Part shown: positions 33,092 through 41,751 of the stretch, piece by piece
Position numbering within the stretch: the first letter of the stretch is position 1
How the letters are laid out: every line of letters begins with the position of its first letter
Assembly (NCBI GenBank): GCA_902491765.1
Contig: CABUIY010000006.1
Span: 62,001-126,000 of the forward strand
DNA length: 64,000 nucleotides
Reading direction: 5' to 3'
Source: an uncultured Collinsella sp.
GTDB lineage: Bacteria > Actinomycetota > Coriobacteriia > Coriobacteriales > Coriobacteriaceae
Made by a program: the position numbers and the translations under genes
Notes under the pieces: model-generated
The model's input: only the letters and a program-made list of their open reading frames with translations
Told to the model about the DNA's origin: nothing
Database searches by the model: none

Positions 33092-33919
33092 ATGCAAACT
33101 TACGAATCGGACGCCAACATCGGCAACATTAAGATTCTCGCCGTCGATATGGACAAGACGCTGCTGACCGACGAGCGTGTGCTGCCCCAGGGTCTTGATG
33201 AGCGCCTGGACAAGCTCGCCGACGCCGGCATCGTATTCTGCCCCGCCAGCGGACGTCCCGCCCCCAAGCTCGAGGAGATGTTCGAGGGCATCAAGAACCG
33301 CCTCGCCTTTTGTCCCGACAACGGAGCTTGCGTGATCTATCGCGGCAGCTATATCTATAAGAGCAATATTGACGTGGAGCTGTATCAGCAGGTCTTGAGC
33401 CGTGCCTCGGAGGATCCTCGCGCTGTCCCCGTCCTGTGCTGCTTCGACGAGTTCTACGTGCTTGCCCGCGACCATCAATACCACGACGAGATCAGCGTCT
33501 ACTACAACACAATCAACTACGTCGACAGCTTTGAGGGCATTGATTTCGAGTCCAACAAGATTTCGGTCTTCTTCCCCGGCTACGACGCCGAGCCCGCTTT
33601 CCGCGAGACCTATAGCCCCGAGTTCTCGGACAAGCTCTACGTCACCAACGCTGGGCGCGAGTGGATCGACTTTATGAACCTGGGCGTCGACAAGGGCGCC
33701 GGCGTCGCTCACCTGTGCGAGCACCTGGGCATCGATATTGCCGACGCCGCCGCCGTGGGCGACACCTACAACGACATCCCCATGCTGGAGCGCGTCGGTC
33801 ACAGCTTTATCGTGGACAACGCCGAGGAGCACATGAACGCGCATGCCAAGTGGCGCATTCCGAGCAACAACGACGGGGGCGTACTGACGCTCATCGACGC
33901 CATCTTGGCGGCTCGTTAA
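33092..33919 (+). CDS. Cof-type HAD phosphatase
   Basis: 275 residues. HAD motif I is ILAVDMDKTLLT, with ASGRP as motif II, a C2-type cap of about 130 residues, and motif IV in AAVGDTYNDIPMLERVG. Cof-family enzymes dephosphorylate sugar phosphates, pyridoxal phosphate or flavin nucleotides. GAAAGG precedes the ATG with a 9-nt spacing. Convergent with polA; the long palindrome at 33928 starts 9 nt after its stop. Confidence 0.9.
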   Translation: MQTYESDANIGNIKILAVDMDKTLLTDERVLPQGLDERLDKLADAGIVFCPASGRPAPKLEEMFEGIKNRLAFCPDNGACVIYRGSYIYKSNIDVELYQQVLSRASEDPRAVPVLCCFDEFYVLARDHQYHDEISVYYNTINYVDSFEGIDFESNKISVFFPGYDAEPAFRETYSPEFSDKLYVTNAGREWIDFMNLGVDKGAGVAHLCEHLGIDIADAAAVGDTYNDIPMLERVGHSFIVDNAEEHMNAHAKWRIPSNNDGGVLTLIDAILAAR

Positions 33920-33927
33920 ACTCGCCG

Positions 33928-34051
33928 CCATGCCCGGCGCCGGCCGTTTGATTTTTGCTCGGTCAGGTCCTGGGCTCGCTCGAAGAGCACATTTAGTGCT
34001 CTTCGGCTCGTGCGGAATCTACAAAAATCAAACGGTCGGCGCCGGGCATGG
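33928..34051. repeat. long palindrome with 29-bp arms
   Basis: Arms 33928-33956 and 34023-34051 match at 28 of 29 positions (CCATGCCCGGCGCCG...). A second stem, GAAGAGCAC/GTGCTCTTC, sits in the middle. It lies between the HAD gene and the polA terminator. Such a structure would be a very stable RNA hairpin in both directions. It is unrelated in sequence to the GTTGCGGTG family. Confidence 0.85.
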
Positions 34052-34121
34052 CTACATATTCGTTCATGTCGCCTAGATGGCGTCTTGAGTGTCTAGATAC
34101 TTAGCTGAATATATTTGGATG

Positions 34122-34152
34122 AAGGGGCTCCTTGTTGGCAAGGAGCCCCCTT
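34122..34152 (-). terminator. probable terminator of polA
   Basis: AAGGGGGCTCCTTG pairs with CAAGGAGCCCCTT, 36 nt after the polA stop. It is followed on the plus strand by TTCTGGTTTTGG and could serve both directions. Confidence 0.65.
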
Positions 34153-34187
34153 CTGGTTTTGGTTACTTTGGGGTTGTTGGTGCGTCT

Positions 34188-36938
34188 TTATTTGGCGTCG
34201 GCCCAGGTTATGCCGGTGCTGGCTTCGGCGATCAACGGCACGCGGAGGTCTACTACGTGCTCCATGACGTCGCGGACCATGGTGGTTAGGCGCTCGACTT
34301 CATCGACGGGGCACTCAAAGTCCAGTTCGTCGTGTACCTGCAAGATCATGTGGGCGGCAAAGCCTTCTTCTTCCAGGCGACGGCTTACGCGGGCCATCGC
34401 GATCTTGATGATGTCGGCGGCGGTTCCCTGCATGGGGTGGTTCATGGCCGTGCGCTCGCCAAAGCCGCGGAGTTGCGGGTTTTTGGCCTTGAGCTCGGGA
34501 ATATGGCGTCTGCGGCCATACATGGTCTCGGCGTAGCCCGTCTGCTTGGCGCGCGCCACCACGTTGTCGAGGAACGTACGCACGCCCGGGTAGGCCTCGT
34601 AGTAGCGGTCGATCATGTCGCGCGCCTCGGCCATCGAGATATGCAGCGACTGCGACAGGCCGTAGGCCTGCTGGCCATACACGATGCCAAAGTTCACGGC
34701 CTTGGCGCGACTGCGCAGGTCGGGCGTTACCTCGGACACCGGCACACCAAACACGCGCGCCGCCGTCTCGGCATGGAAGTCCTCGCCCTCGTTAAAGGCG
34801 CGCACCAAGTGCTCGTCACCCGAGAGATGTGCCAGCAGACGCAGCTCGATCTGCGAGTAGTCCACCGCCAAAAAGACGCTTCCCTCGCCTGCCGAAAACG
34901 CCGTCTTGACGGTACGCCCCAGCTCCGAGCGCGTCGGAATGTTTTGCAGATTAGGGTCGCTCGAAGACAGACGCCCCGTCGCGGTGATGGTCTGGTTGTA
35001 CGTGGTGTGCACACGACCGTCACCGCGGCGCAGCGGGCCCAACGTGTCCAGATAGGTTGACTTGATCTTGGACTTCTCGCGCCAGTCTAAGATCAAACGA
35101 ACAATCTCGTGGTCACGGGCAAGATCACTCAGTACCTTGGCATTGGTCGAATAGTAACCGCGCTTAGTCTTCTTGAGGCCCTTGGTCGGAAGCCCCATCA
35201 CATCAAAGAGCACGTGCGACAGCTGCATGGGACTGCCAATATTAAAGGTCTCGTCACCCGCCAGGTCGCGAATACTGCGCTCAACCTCGGTAATCTGGGT
35301 CGCCAGACCCTCGGACAGACTGTGCAGACGGTCGGGGTCCACGAGCATGCCCGCGCGCTCCATCTTGGCAAGTACCGGAACGAGCGGCATCTCGATGCCA
35401 TCGAACACGTTGGCGGCATTCTCACGGGCCATGCGGTCGCGCAGCGGTGCGACCAGCGCCAGCGTCAAGGCCGCCGTGCGAGCGGCGGGCGCCGGAGCGT
35501 CCTCACCGGCACCCTCTGCGCCGCGCGCCGCAGGCAGCGCCATCTGCAGATACGTATCGGCAAGATATGCCTCATCGAACTCGGAGCGATCGGAATCCAG
35601 CAGATAGGCAGCGACCACGGTATCGAAGATACGCGTGGAATCGGTAGCGAGCGGATCCATGAGCTCGGGCTCAGAAGAATCGACGGGCGAAAGCTCGTGC
35701 AACAGCGCCTTCATATCCGGGCTCGCCACGCGACCCTCCATAAACAGACGCGCGAGCACGCCGGCAATCACGCCGTGAACGAAGTTGAAGCCCTCAACCT
35801 CAGCCGCCGCACAGCTGTCGCCCTCCTCGAGCGCGAACAGGCCCTTGGACGTCGCCAACCACAGCGTGCGCGTCAGTCCAAAGAGCGCGCCCTCTTCCTT
35901 GTCGTCGTCCACCACGGCGGCGACCCACTCGCCGGCATCAATCGCGCGGGAGACCTCAGCCGCAACGGCACCAAGCGCGTCGGCATCGCCGGCGGCTGCG
36001 CGAACCATAGCAGGTATCTCAACCACACTGGAGGCAGCAGCAGCCCCGCCCTCGCCGCCGATCAGCGCCAAGAAACGGTTCTGCATGGCGGTGATACCAA
36101 GCGTGCCCAGCGCCGCGGAAACCTCATCGGCAGAAAACGCCGGGAAGGACGTCGCCTCAAAGTCGAGCTCGACGGGCGCATCGGTGCGAATTGTCGCAAC
36201 CTTGCGGCTCAGTAGTGCGTCATCGATGTGTGCACGCAGGTTCTCGCCCATCTTGCCCTTGACCTCGTCGGCATGCGCGATGACTTCGTCCAGGCTACCG
36301 TACTTCGCAATGAGCGCACTCGCCTTTTTGGGACCGATGCCCGGTACACCGGGGATGTTGTCGGACGTATCGCCCTTTAGACCGTAAAAATCGGGCACGA
36401 GCGCCGGCGTAATGCCGTGATACAGGTCGTCCACGCTCTCGGGCGTCATGATCGCCACGTCAGACAGGCCCTTGCGGGTCGAGACCACGTTGACGTGCTC
36501 GGTCACGAGTTGATACATGTCGCGGTCGCCGGTCACCAGTAGCATGTCGCAGCCGGCCTGCTCGCCCAGGCGCGCCATGGTTCCCAGGATATCGTCGCCT
36601 TCCCAGCCCTCGGACTGCAGAATCGGCACGTTGAGCGCGGTGAGCAGCTCCTTAATCATAGGGAACTGCGCATGCAGATCGGGGTCCATGGGCGGGCGTT
36701 GCGCCTTATACTGCGGCAGCATCTCCATGCGCACGCGCGGCTTACCCTTGTCAAACGCCACGACCACACCGTCGGGGTTAAAGGCATCAATCATCTTAAG
36801 AAACATGTTCAGAAAGCCAAAGATCGCGTTGGTGGGGCGACCGTCCGGCGCGTTCATGGTCGGCGGCACGGCGTGAAAGGCGCGGTGCATGAGCGAGTTG
36901 CCGTCGATAACGGCAAAAGTGCGGCGCTTGTCAGACAT
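34188..36938 (-). CDS. polA: DNA polymerase I
   Basis: 916 residues. The ATG at 36938 (MSDKRRTFAVIDGNSLMHRAFHA) follows GAGG. The N-terminal 5' nuclease domain (about 1-290) has GWEGDDILGT and GLKGDTSDNIPGVPGIGPKKA. The middle domain (about 320-520) lacks the acidic triad of a proofreading 3'-5' exonuclease, as in many Gram-positive Pol I. The polymerase domain has motif A DYSQIELRLLAHLSGD, motif B RSRAKAVNFGIVYGQ, and motif C QVHDELDFE. It fills gaps and removes RNA primers. Divergent from the M18 peptidase. Confidence 0.96.
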   Translation of the reverse strand: MSDKRRTFAVIDGNSLMHRAFHAVPPTMNAPDGRPTNAIFGFLNMFLKMIDAFNPDGVVVAFDKGKPRVRMEMLPQYKAQRPPMDPDLHAQFPMIKELLTALNVPILQSEGWEGDDILGTMARLGEQAGCDMLLVTGDRDMYQLVTEHVNVVSTRKGLSDVAIMTPESVDDLYHGITPALVPDFYGLKGDTSDNIPGVPGIGPKKASALIAKYGSLDEVIAHADEVKGKMGENLRAHIDDALLSRKVATIRTDAPVELDFEATSFPAFSADEVSAALGTLGITAMQNRFLALIGGEGGAAAASSVVEIPAMVRAAAGDADALGAVAAEVSRAIDAGEWVAAVVDDDKEEGALFGLTRTLWLATSKGLFALEEGDSCAAAEVEGFNFVHGVIAGVLARLFMEGRVASPDMKALLHELSPVDSSEPELMDPLATDSTRIFDTVVAAYLLDSDRSEFDEAYLADTYLQMALPAARGAEGAGEDAPAPAARTAALTLALVAPLRDRMARENAANVFDGIEMPLVPVLAKMERAGMLVDPDRLHSLSEGLATQITEVERSIRDLAGDETFNIGSPMQLSHVLFDVMGLPTKGLKKTKRGYYSTNAKVLSDLARDHEIVRLILDWREKSKIKSTYLDTLGPLRRGDGRVHTTYNQTITATGRLSSSDPNLQNIPTRSELGRTVKTAFSAGEGSVFLAVDYSQIELRLLAHLSGDEHLVRAFNEGEDFHAETAARVFGVPVSEVTPDLRSRAKAVNFGIVYGQQAYGLSQSLHISMAEARDMIDRYYEAYPGVRTFLDNVVARAKQTGYAETMYGRRRHIPELKAKNPQLRGFGERTAMNHPMQGTAADIIKIAMARVSRRLEEEGFAAHMILQVHDELDFECPVDEVERLTTMVRDVMEHVVDLRVPLIAEASTGITWADAK

Positions 36939-37104
36939 ATTAAATACCTCGCTTTGGGCTGGGCACGGTTTGCTCACTCCAGTTTACACGCTCCCCGCCC
37001 CGCGGCCACCTCACATCAAGCTCCCCCGCCACCGTGAGCCCGCGCGTGATACGATGGCTCACGGTACATCAACCAGCACGATCGATCCGAAAGGAGCCTG
37101 CGTC

Positions 37105-38502
37105 ATGGAGCGTCCCTGCGCATGGAAAAAGTACACGCCACAGCAAGTCGAGGAGCTCGAGGAGCTTTGCCGCGGCTATAAGCAGTTTTTGAGCGAGAAC
37201 AAGACCGAGCGCCTGTGCGTCAAGACCGGCATCAAGATGGCCGAGGAGGCGGGATACGTCGACCTGGAGACCGTGATCGCCGAAGGCCGCGAGCTCAAGG
37301 CAGGCGACAAGGTGTACGCCGCCAATCACGGCAAGGACCTCATGCTCGTCAACCTGGGCAACGCCCCGCTCGAGCAGGGCTTTAACATCCTGGGCGCCCA
37401 CGTGGACTCGCCGCGCCTAGACCTTAAGCAGAACCCCGCCTTCGAGGCCGGCGACATGGCCTACCTCGACACGCACTACTACGGTGGCGTCAAGAGCTAC
37501 CACTGGGTGGCCTCCCCGCTCGCACTCGTGGGCGTCATCTGCAAAAAGGACGGTACCACCGTCGACATCAATATCGGCGACAAGGCGGACGACCCGGTCT
37601 TTACCATCTCCGACCTGCTGATCCACCTCTCGAGCGAGCAGATGTCCAAACCTGCCAAGGACGCCGTCGATGCCGAGATTCTCGACGTGATCGTGGGCGG
37701 CCGCCCCGTCAAGTTTGACGAGGACGACAAGGACGCCCCCAAGGAGCCCGTCAAGCAGATGTTCCTGGATATCCTCAAGGAGCAGTACGACGTCGAGGAG
37801 GAGGACTTCCTCTCCGCCGAGATCGAGGTCGTGCCCGCCGGCCCCGCCCGCGACATGGGCCTCGACCGCTCCATGATTCTGGGCTATGGCCATGACGACC
37901 GCGTCTGTGCCTACCCCTCCATGCTCGCCCAGATCAACGTCACCAACGTGGAGCGCACGAGCATCACGCTCATCGTCGACAAGGAGGAGATCGGTTCCGT
38001 GGGTGCCACCGGCATGACGAGTCGCTTCTTCGAGAACACCGTCGCCGAGATCATGATGCTCGCCGGCGAGGACAGCCCGCTGGCTCTGCGCCGCGCGCTC
38101 GCCCGCAGCCGTATGCTCTCCTCCGACGTGTCCGCCGGCTTCGACCCGGGCTATGCCGGCAAGTTCGAGACCAAGAACGCCGCCTTCATGGGTCGCGGCC
38201 TGTGCTTTAACAAGTACACGGGCAGCCGCGGCAAGGGCGGCTCTAACGACGCCGACGCCGAGTATGTGGCCCTCGTCCGCGACATCATGGACGAGGCCGG
38301 CGTGGACTTCCAGACCTGCGAGCTCGGCCGCGTCAACGCTGGTGGCGGCGGCACCATCGCCTACATCATGGCCAAGTACGGCATGAACGTCATCGACTCC
38401 GGCGTTGCCGTCCTGTCCATGCACGCCCTGTGGGAGGTCGCCAACAAGGCCGACATCTACGAGGCATATCGCGGTTACAAGGCCTTCATCGAGCGAGCCT
38501 AA
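37105..38502 (+). CDS. M18-family aminopeptidase
   Basis: 465 residues. The ATG at 37105 follows GAAAGGAG; the frame open to 36889 overlaps polA and is not used. Metal and catalytic motifs of M18 (aspartyl aminopeptidase/ApeA group): GAHVDSPRLDLKQ, VDKEEIGSVGATG, and a C-terminal GVAVLSMHALWEV with the last histidine. It is a cytosolic zinc exopeptidase that trims N-terminal residues from peptides. Highly C-rich third positions suggest strong expression. Confidence 0.92.
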   Translation: MERPCAWKKYTPQQVEELEELCRGYKQFLSENKTERLCVKTGIKMAEEAGYVDLETVIAEGRELKAGDKVYAANHGKDLMLVNLGNAPLEQGFNILGAHVDSPRLDLKQNPAFEAGDMAYLDTHYYGGVKSYHWVASPLALVGVICKKDGTTVDINIGDKADDPVFTISDLLIHLSSEQMSKPAKDAVDAEILDVIVGGRPVKFDEDDKDAPKEPVKQMFLDILKEQYDVEEEDFLSAEIEVVPAGPARDMGLDRSMILGYGHDDRVCAYPSMLAQINVTNVERTSITLIVDKEEIGSVGATGMTSRFFENTVAEIMMLAGEDSPLALRRALARSRMLSSDVSAGFDPGYAGKFETKNAAFMGRGLCFNKYTGSRGKGGSNDADAEYVALVRDIMDEAGVDFQTCELGRVNAGGGGTIAYIMAKYGMNVIDSGVAVLSMHALWEVANKADIYEAYRGYKAFIERA

Positions 38503-38515
38503 CCAACCCTTCATC

Positions 38516-38582
38516 AGTTGCGGTGAAATACGGACTAAACTGGCCCATAAACGGCCAAAACAGACCGTATTCCACCGCAACT
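38516..38582. repeat. dispersed palindrome, GTTGCGGTG family, copy 4
   Basis: Arms 38516-38536 and 38562-38582 pair with three mismatches; an inner TGGCC/GGCCA adds pairing. Unlike the other copies it lies between co-directional genes, ending 21 nt before the yaaA start, and its right arm runs into TTTTTT, so it may work as a terminator of the peptidase gene. Confidence 0.85.
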
Positions 38583-38602
38583 TTTTTGGCAGAGGAGAGT
38601 CC

Positions 38603-39412
38603 ATGCTGCAGGTCATCATTTCGCCCGCCAAGCAGATGCGCGCGGCCCAAGATGCTTTTGAAGTCCTGGGCATCCCACCCTTTGTGCGCGAGACGGCTCG
38701 CCTCCACCGCGCACTGCTAGATATCGAGCGGAATGAAGGCAGCGGCGGCCTGCAGGCGCTGTGGAACGTGAGCGACAAACTGCTGGGACCTTGCCTCAAC
38801 ACACTGCATGAGTTCGGGCCCATCCTGAAAAGCGGCGATCTCGACAATCCCGCACTCGCCCGTCACCTCTCCCCTGCCGTCATGTCCTATCACGGCATTC
38901 AATACCAGAGCATGGCACCCGAGGTGATGGATTCCGCGCAGCTTGCATGGCTGCAAGACCATCTGTGGATCCTCTCCGGCCTCTACGGGTGCGTTCGTCC
39001 CTTTCATGCCGTCGAACCGTATCGGCTGGAGATGGGCGCGAAGCTTGTCGTCGACGGTGCCCGAGACCTCTACGCATTTTGGAGCGATAAGCTCGCGCGG
39101 GCTATCGCCCCGGCAGGCTCAAACACCACGATCGTCAACCTCGCCAGCGTAGAGTATGCCAAAGCCGTTCTGCCCCACCTCGCGGGCGACGCCACAGCCG
39201 TCACATGCCTCTTTGGCGAGGGCATCCGCAACGGGAAGCCCATCCAACAGTCGACCGCCAGCAAAAAGGCGCGCGGCTCCATGGTGCGGTGGATGGCAGA
39301 AAACAAGCTCGAGGATGCAAGCGAACTTACCGCCTTCAACATCGGCTATCGCCACGTCCCCGAGCTCTCATACCTAGGCACCCTCATGTTCATCAACGAA
39401 CAGATGCTCTAG
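38603..39412 (+). CDS. yaaA: peroxide stress protein YaaA (DUF328/UPF0246)
   Basis: 269 residues. It has the YaaA start MLQVIISPAKQM, SYHGIQYQSM, LSGLYGCVRPFHAVEPYRLEMG, and the C-terminal KKARGSMVRWM. In E. coli YaaA lowers free iron during hydrogen peroxide stress and binds DNA. AGAGGAG precedes the ATG. Flanked by two copies of the GTTGCGGTG palindrome. Confidence 0.92.
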   Translation: MLQVIISPAKQMRAAQDAFEVLGIPPFVRETARLHRALLDIERNEGSGGLQALWNVSDKLLGPCLNTLHEFGPILKSGDLDNPALARHLSPAVMSYHGIQYQSMAPEVMDSAQLAWLQDHLWILSGLYGCVRPFHAVEPYRLEMGAKLVVDGARDLYAFWSDKLARAIAPAGSNTTIVNLASVEYAKAVLPHLAGDATAVTCLFGEGIRNGKPIQQSTASKKARGSMVRWMAENKLEDASELTAFNIGYRHVPELSYLGTLMFINEQML

Positions 39413-39452
39413 AGCCGGCACCCAACACTGACCCGCTCAGTCTTCTCTATAT

Positions 39453-39519
39453 AACTTGCGGTGGAATAATTCCTATTTGAGCCTTTTTCGCACAATCGGG
39501 AACTATTCCACCGCAACTT
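39453..39519. repeat. dispersed palindrome, GTTGCGGTG family, copy 5
   Basis: Arms AACTTGCGGTGGAATAATTCC and GGAACTATTCCACCGCAACTT pair with two mismatches. GTGGAATA/TATTCCAC is another compensated variant of the arm. It lies between convergent yaaA and the hypothetical membrane protein. Confidence 0.88.
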
Positions 39520-39546
39520 TTATGAATTGGCTGCTAGGCTCGACAC

Positions 39547-40068
39547 CTATTCTGCTAGACCGTCGGCCTTTGCAATCCCGTTTGTCGAACCGTCCTGATA
39601 GACAATCTTGACGTGCTCGACCTCGGACACCGCAACACCCGACGGGGGCTCCAGGCGCCATTCCGTCAGCGCGATATCCATCGTCGTGGGCACATCCCCT
39701 TGATCTTTGAGCTTCACCGTCAGCGTTTTGAGCGCCGCGTCAAACGTCACGCGTTCGATTTCTTCGCCTGGAATGGACCCACCACTCAGCTGCAACTGCA
39801 CAAACTCATCGCGCGGGTACCAATAATCGCCCGGAATGGCGAGCGTATTGGCATTACCGCCAGTACTCCTCACCGCCATAATCGCTAGGCTATCATCGGC
39901 CTCAAACTCCCAGGCAGCGCCGCCGCGACCGCCAAACGTCCAAATACAAAAGGCAATCACCAGCACGGCAAGCACCGCAAAGCCAATCGCGACCAACCCA
40001 TGGTGCGCACGGCCCTCCTCGGCCGATATGTCCCATTGCGTCTCTCGATATAGATGCTTGTCTTCCAT
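39547..40068 (-). CDS. hypothetical protein with one membrane segment
   Basis: 173 residues. A short cytoplasmic N-terminus is followed by one helix (LVAIGFAVLAVLVIAFCIWTF, about 25-45) and a C-terminal domain that should face outward, beta-rich by its alternating pattern. The extracellular part contains TLKTLTVKLKDQGD-like alternation but no known motif. The ATG at 40068 follows GGGGAGG. No family recognised. Divergent from thiC. Confidence 0.7.
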   Translation of the reverse strand: MEDKHLYRETQWDISAEEGRAHHGLVAIGFAVLAVLVIAFCIWTFGGRGGAAWEFEADDSLAIMAVRSTGGNANTLAIPGDYWYPRDEFVQLQLSGGSIPGEEIERVTFDAALKTLTVKLKDQGDVPTTMDIALTEWRLEPPSGVAVSEVEHVKIVYQDGSTNGIAKADGLAE

Positions 40069-40118
40069 GTACGCCTCCCCACAGGCACGTTCGTTAGGCC
40101 AATCGTACCCATTCAGGC

Positions 40119-40124
40119 TATACT
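40119..40124 (+). promoter_or_regulatory. -10 element of thiC
   Basis: TATACT lies 22 bp before the TPP riboswitch. A weak TTAGGC stands 18 bp upstream as a -35. Confidence 0.5.
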
Positions 40125-40140
40125 TGAGCCCACTACATAA

Positions 40141-40235
40141 ACGGGGAGCTTGCAGGACAGGACGGCAGGCTGAGATTGGGCGCGCCCGCCCTGACCCGCA
40201 AACCTGATATGGGTAATGCCAACGAAGGGAGCCGT
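40141..40235 (+). ncRNA. TPP riboswitch (THI element)
   Basis: The conserved blocks are in order: GGGGAGC, GGCTGAGATTGGG, CCCTGACCC, AACCTGATATGGGTAATGCC and AACGAAGGGA. The closing P1 helix pairs ACGG (40141-40144) with CCGT (40232-40235), which lies between the Shine-Dalgarno GGGAG and the thiC ATG at 40240. TPP binding would therefore close P1 over the ribosome binding site and block translation, with no separate expression platform needed. Confidence 0.95.
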
Positions 40236-40239
40236 GTCA

Positions 40240-41574
40240 ATGAGCACACAGACCGAGTCCAAGCTTGTCACGCAAATCGACTTCGCCCGCGCCGGACAGA
40301 TCACGCCGCAGATGAAGGAAGTCGCCGAGCGCGAGCATCGCGACCCCGAGTACATCCGCGAGCGCGTGGCCGACGGCCGCATCGCCATTCCCGCCAACAT
40401 CGTGCACATCAAAAAGGGCATGCGCGCCTTTGGTGTCGGCGAGGGCCTGTCCACCAAGGTCAACGTGAACTTGGGCATCTCGGGCGACAAGGCCGATGCC
40501 GCCGAGGAATGGAAGAAGGTCAAGATCGCTGAGGACTTTGGCGCCGACGCCATCATGGACCTCTCCAACTCGGGCAAGACGCGCCAGTTCCGCCAGCAGC
40601 TCATCGACGAGACGCCGCTCATGGTAGGCACCGTCCCCATGTACGACGCCATCGGTTACATGGAGAAGCCGCTGGTCAAGCTCACCAAGGACGACCTGTT
40701 CGAGGTCGTGCGCGCGCACGCCGAGGACGGCGTGGACTTTATGACCATTCACTGCGGCATCAACAAGTCGGTCACCAAGACCTTTAAGGAGACCGGCCGC
40801 CTGATGAACATCGTGAGCCGCGGTGGCTCGCTGCTGTTTGGCTGGATGGAGGTCACCGGCAACGAAAATCCGTTCTACGAGTTCTACGATGAGTTGCTCG
40901 AGATTTGCCACGAGTACGACGTGACCATCTCGCTCGGCGACTCCTGCCGCCCGGGTTGTCTCTACGATTCCAACGACGCCACCGAGACTGCCGAGATGAT
41001 CGAGCTGGGCAAGCTGTGCAAGCGCGCCTGGGCCGCCGGCGTCCAGGTCATGGTCGAGGGGCCGGGCCACATGGCGCTCGACGAGATCGCCGCCAACATG
41101 AAGCTGCAGAAGCGCCTGTGCCACAACGCCCCGTTCTATGTGCTGGGGCCGCTGGTGACCGATATCGGTGTGGGCTACGACCACATCACCGCCGCCATCG
41201 GTGGCGCCATCTCCGCGAGCTCCGGCGCCGACTTCCTGTGCTACGTGACACCGGCCGAGCACCTGTGCCTGCCCAACGCCCAGGACGTGCTCGATGGCCT
41301 CATGGCCACTAAGATAGCCGCGCACGCCGCCGATATCGCCAAGAAGGTACCGCACGCCCGCGACATGGACGACAAGATGGGCCAGGCACGCCGCAAGCTC
41401 GACTGGGATGCCATGTGGGAGTGCGCGCTCGACCCGATCACCGGTAAGAAGCGCTACGAGGAATCCCCCGCCGCCACTGAGGGCACCTGCACCATGTGCG
41501 GCAAGATGTGCGCCGTCCGCACCGTTAACAAGGTGTTCGAGGGCACGACGATCGACCTCGGCATGGAGGATTAA
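40240..41574 (+). CDS. thiC: phosphomethylpyrimidine synthase ThiC
   Basis: 444 residues, the short form without the N-terminal domain of proteobacterial and plant ThiC. It makes HMP phosphate for thiamine from 5-aminoimidazole ribotide by radical-SAM chemistry. DYFAVNVNL-equivalent TKVNVNLGIS, DLSNSGKT, GDSCRPGCLYDSND and VEGPGHMALDEI are conserved. The C-terminal cluster motif is CTMCGKMC (C-x2-C-x3-C), one residue tighter than the CX2CX4C of E. coli. BzaF-type 5-hydroxybenzimidazole synthase is a related alternative, but the TPP riboswitch and nearby thiD favour ThiC. The ATG at 40240 follows GGGAG. Confidence 0.94.
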   Translation: MSTQTESKLVTQIDFARAGQITPQMKEVAEREHRDPEYIRERVADGRIAIPANIVHIKKGMRAFGVGEGLSTKVNVNLGISGDKADAAEEWKKVKIAEDFGADAIMDLSNSGKTRQFRQQLIDETPLMVGTVPMYDAIGYMEKPLVKLTKDDLFEVVRAHAEDGVDFMTIHCGINKSVTKTFKETGRLMNIVSRGGSLLFGWMEVTGNENPFYEFYDELLEICHEYDVTISLGDSCRPGCLYDSNDATETAEMIELGKLCKRAWAAGVQVMVEGPGHMALDEIAANMKLQKRLCHNAPFYVLGPLVTDIGVGYDHITAAIGGAISASSGADFLCYVTPAEHLCLPNAQDVLDGLMATKIAAHAADIAKKVPHARDMDDKMGQARRKLDWDAMWECALDPITGKKRYEESPAATEGTCTMCGKMCAVRTVNKVFEGTTIDLGMED

Positions 41575-41665
41575 CGCGTCTCCGGAGCCACAATCGGTAA
41601 CAAGGTGTTCGTCAATTGTTGACGTGTGAACATTTGCTTGCGTTTGCGTAAAGATTGCACTACCC

Positions 41666-41695
41666 GCCCGGGTTCGACATACAGCCGGCCCGGGC
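41666..41695 (+). terminator. stem between thiC and thiD
   Basis: GCCCGGG pairs with CCCGGGC around a 16-nt loop, 91 nt after the thiC stop, followed by AACTTTAT. TATAAT at 41701-41706 may be the -10 of a separate thiD promoter. Confidence 0.5.
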
Positions 41696-41751
41696 AACTT
41701 TATAATGCAGGCAGAAGACCCATTTGAATCCGACCGAACAAGGGAGCGAAC

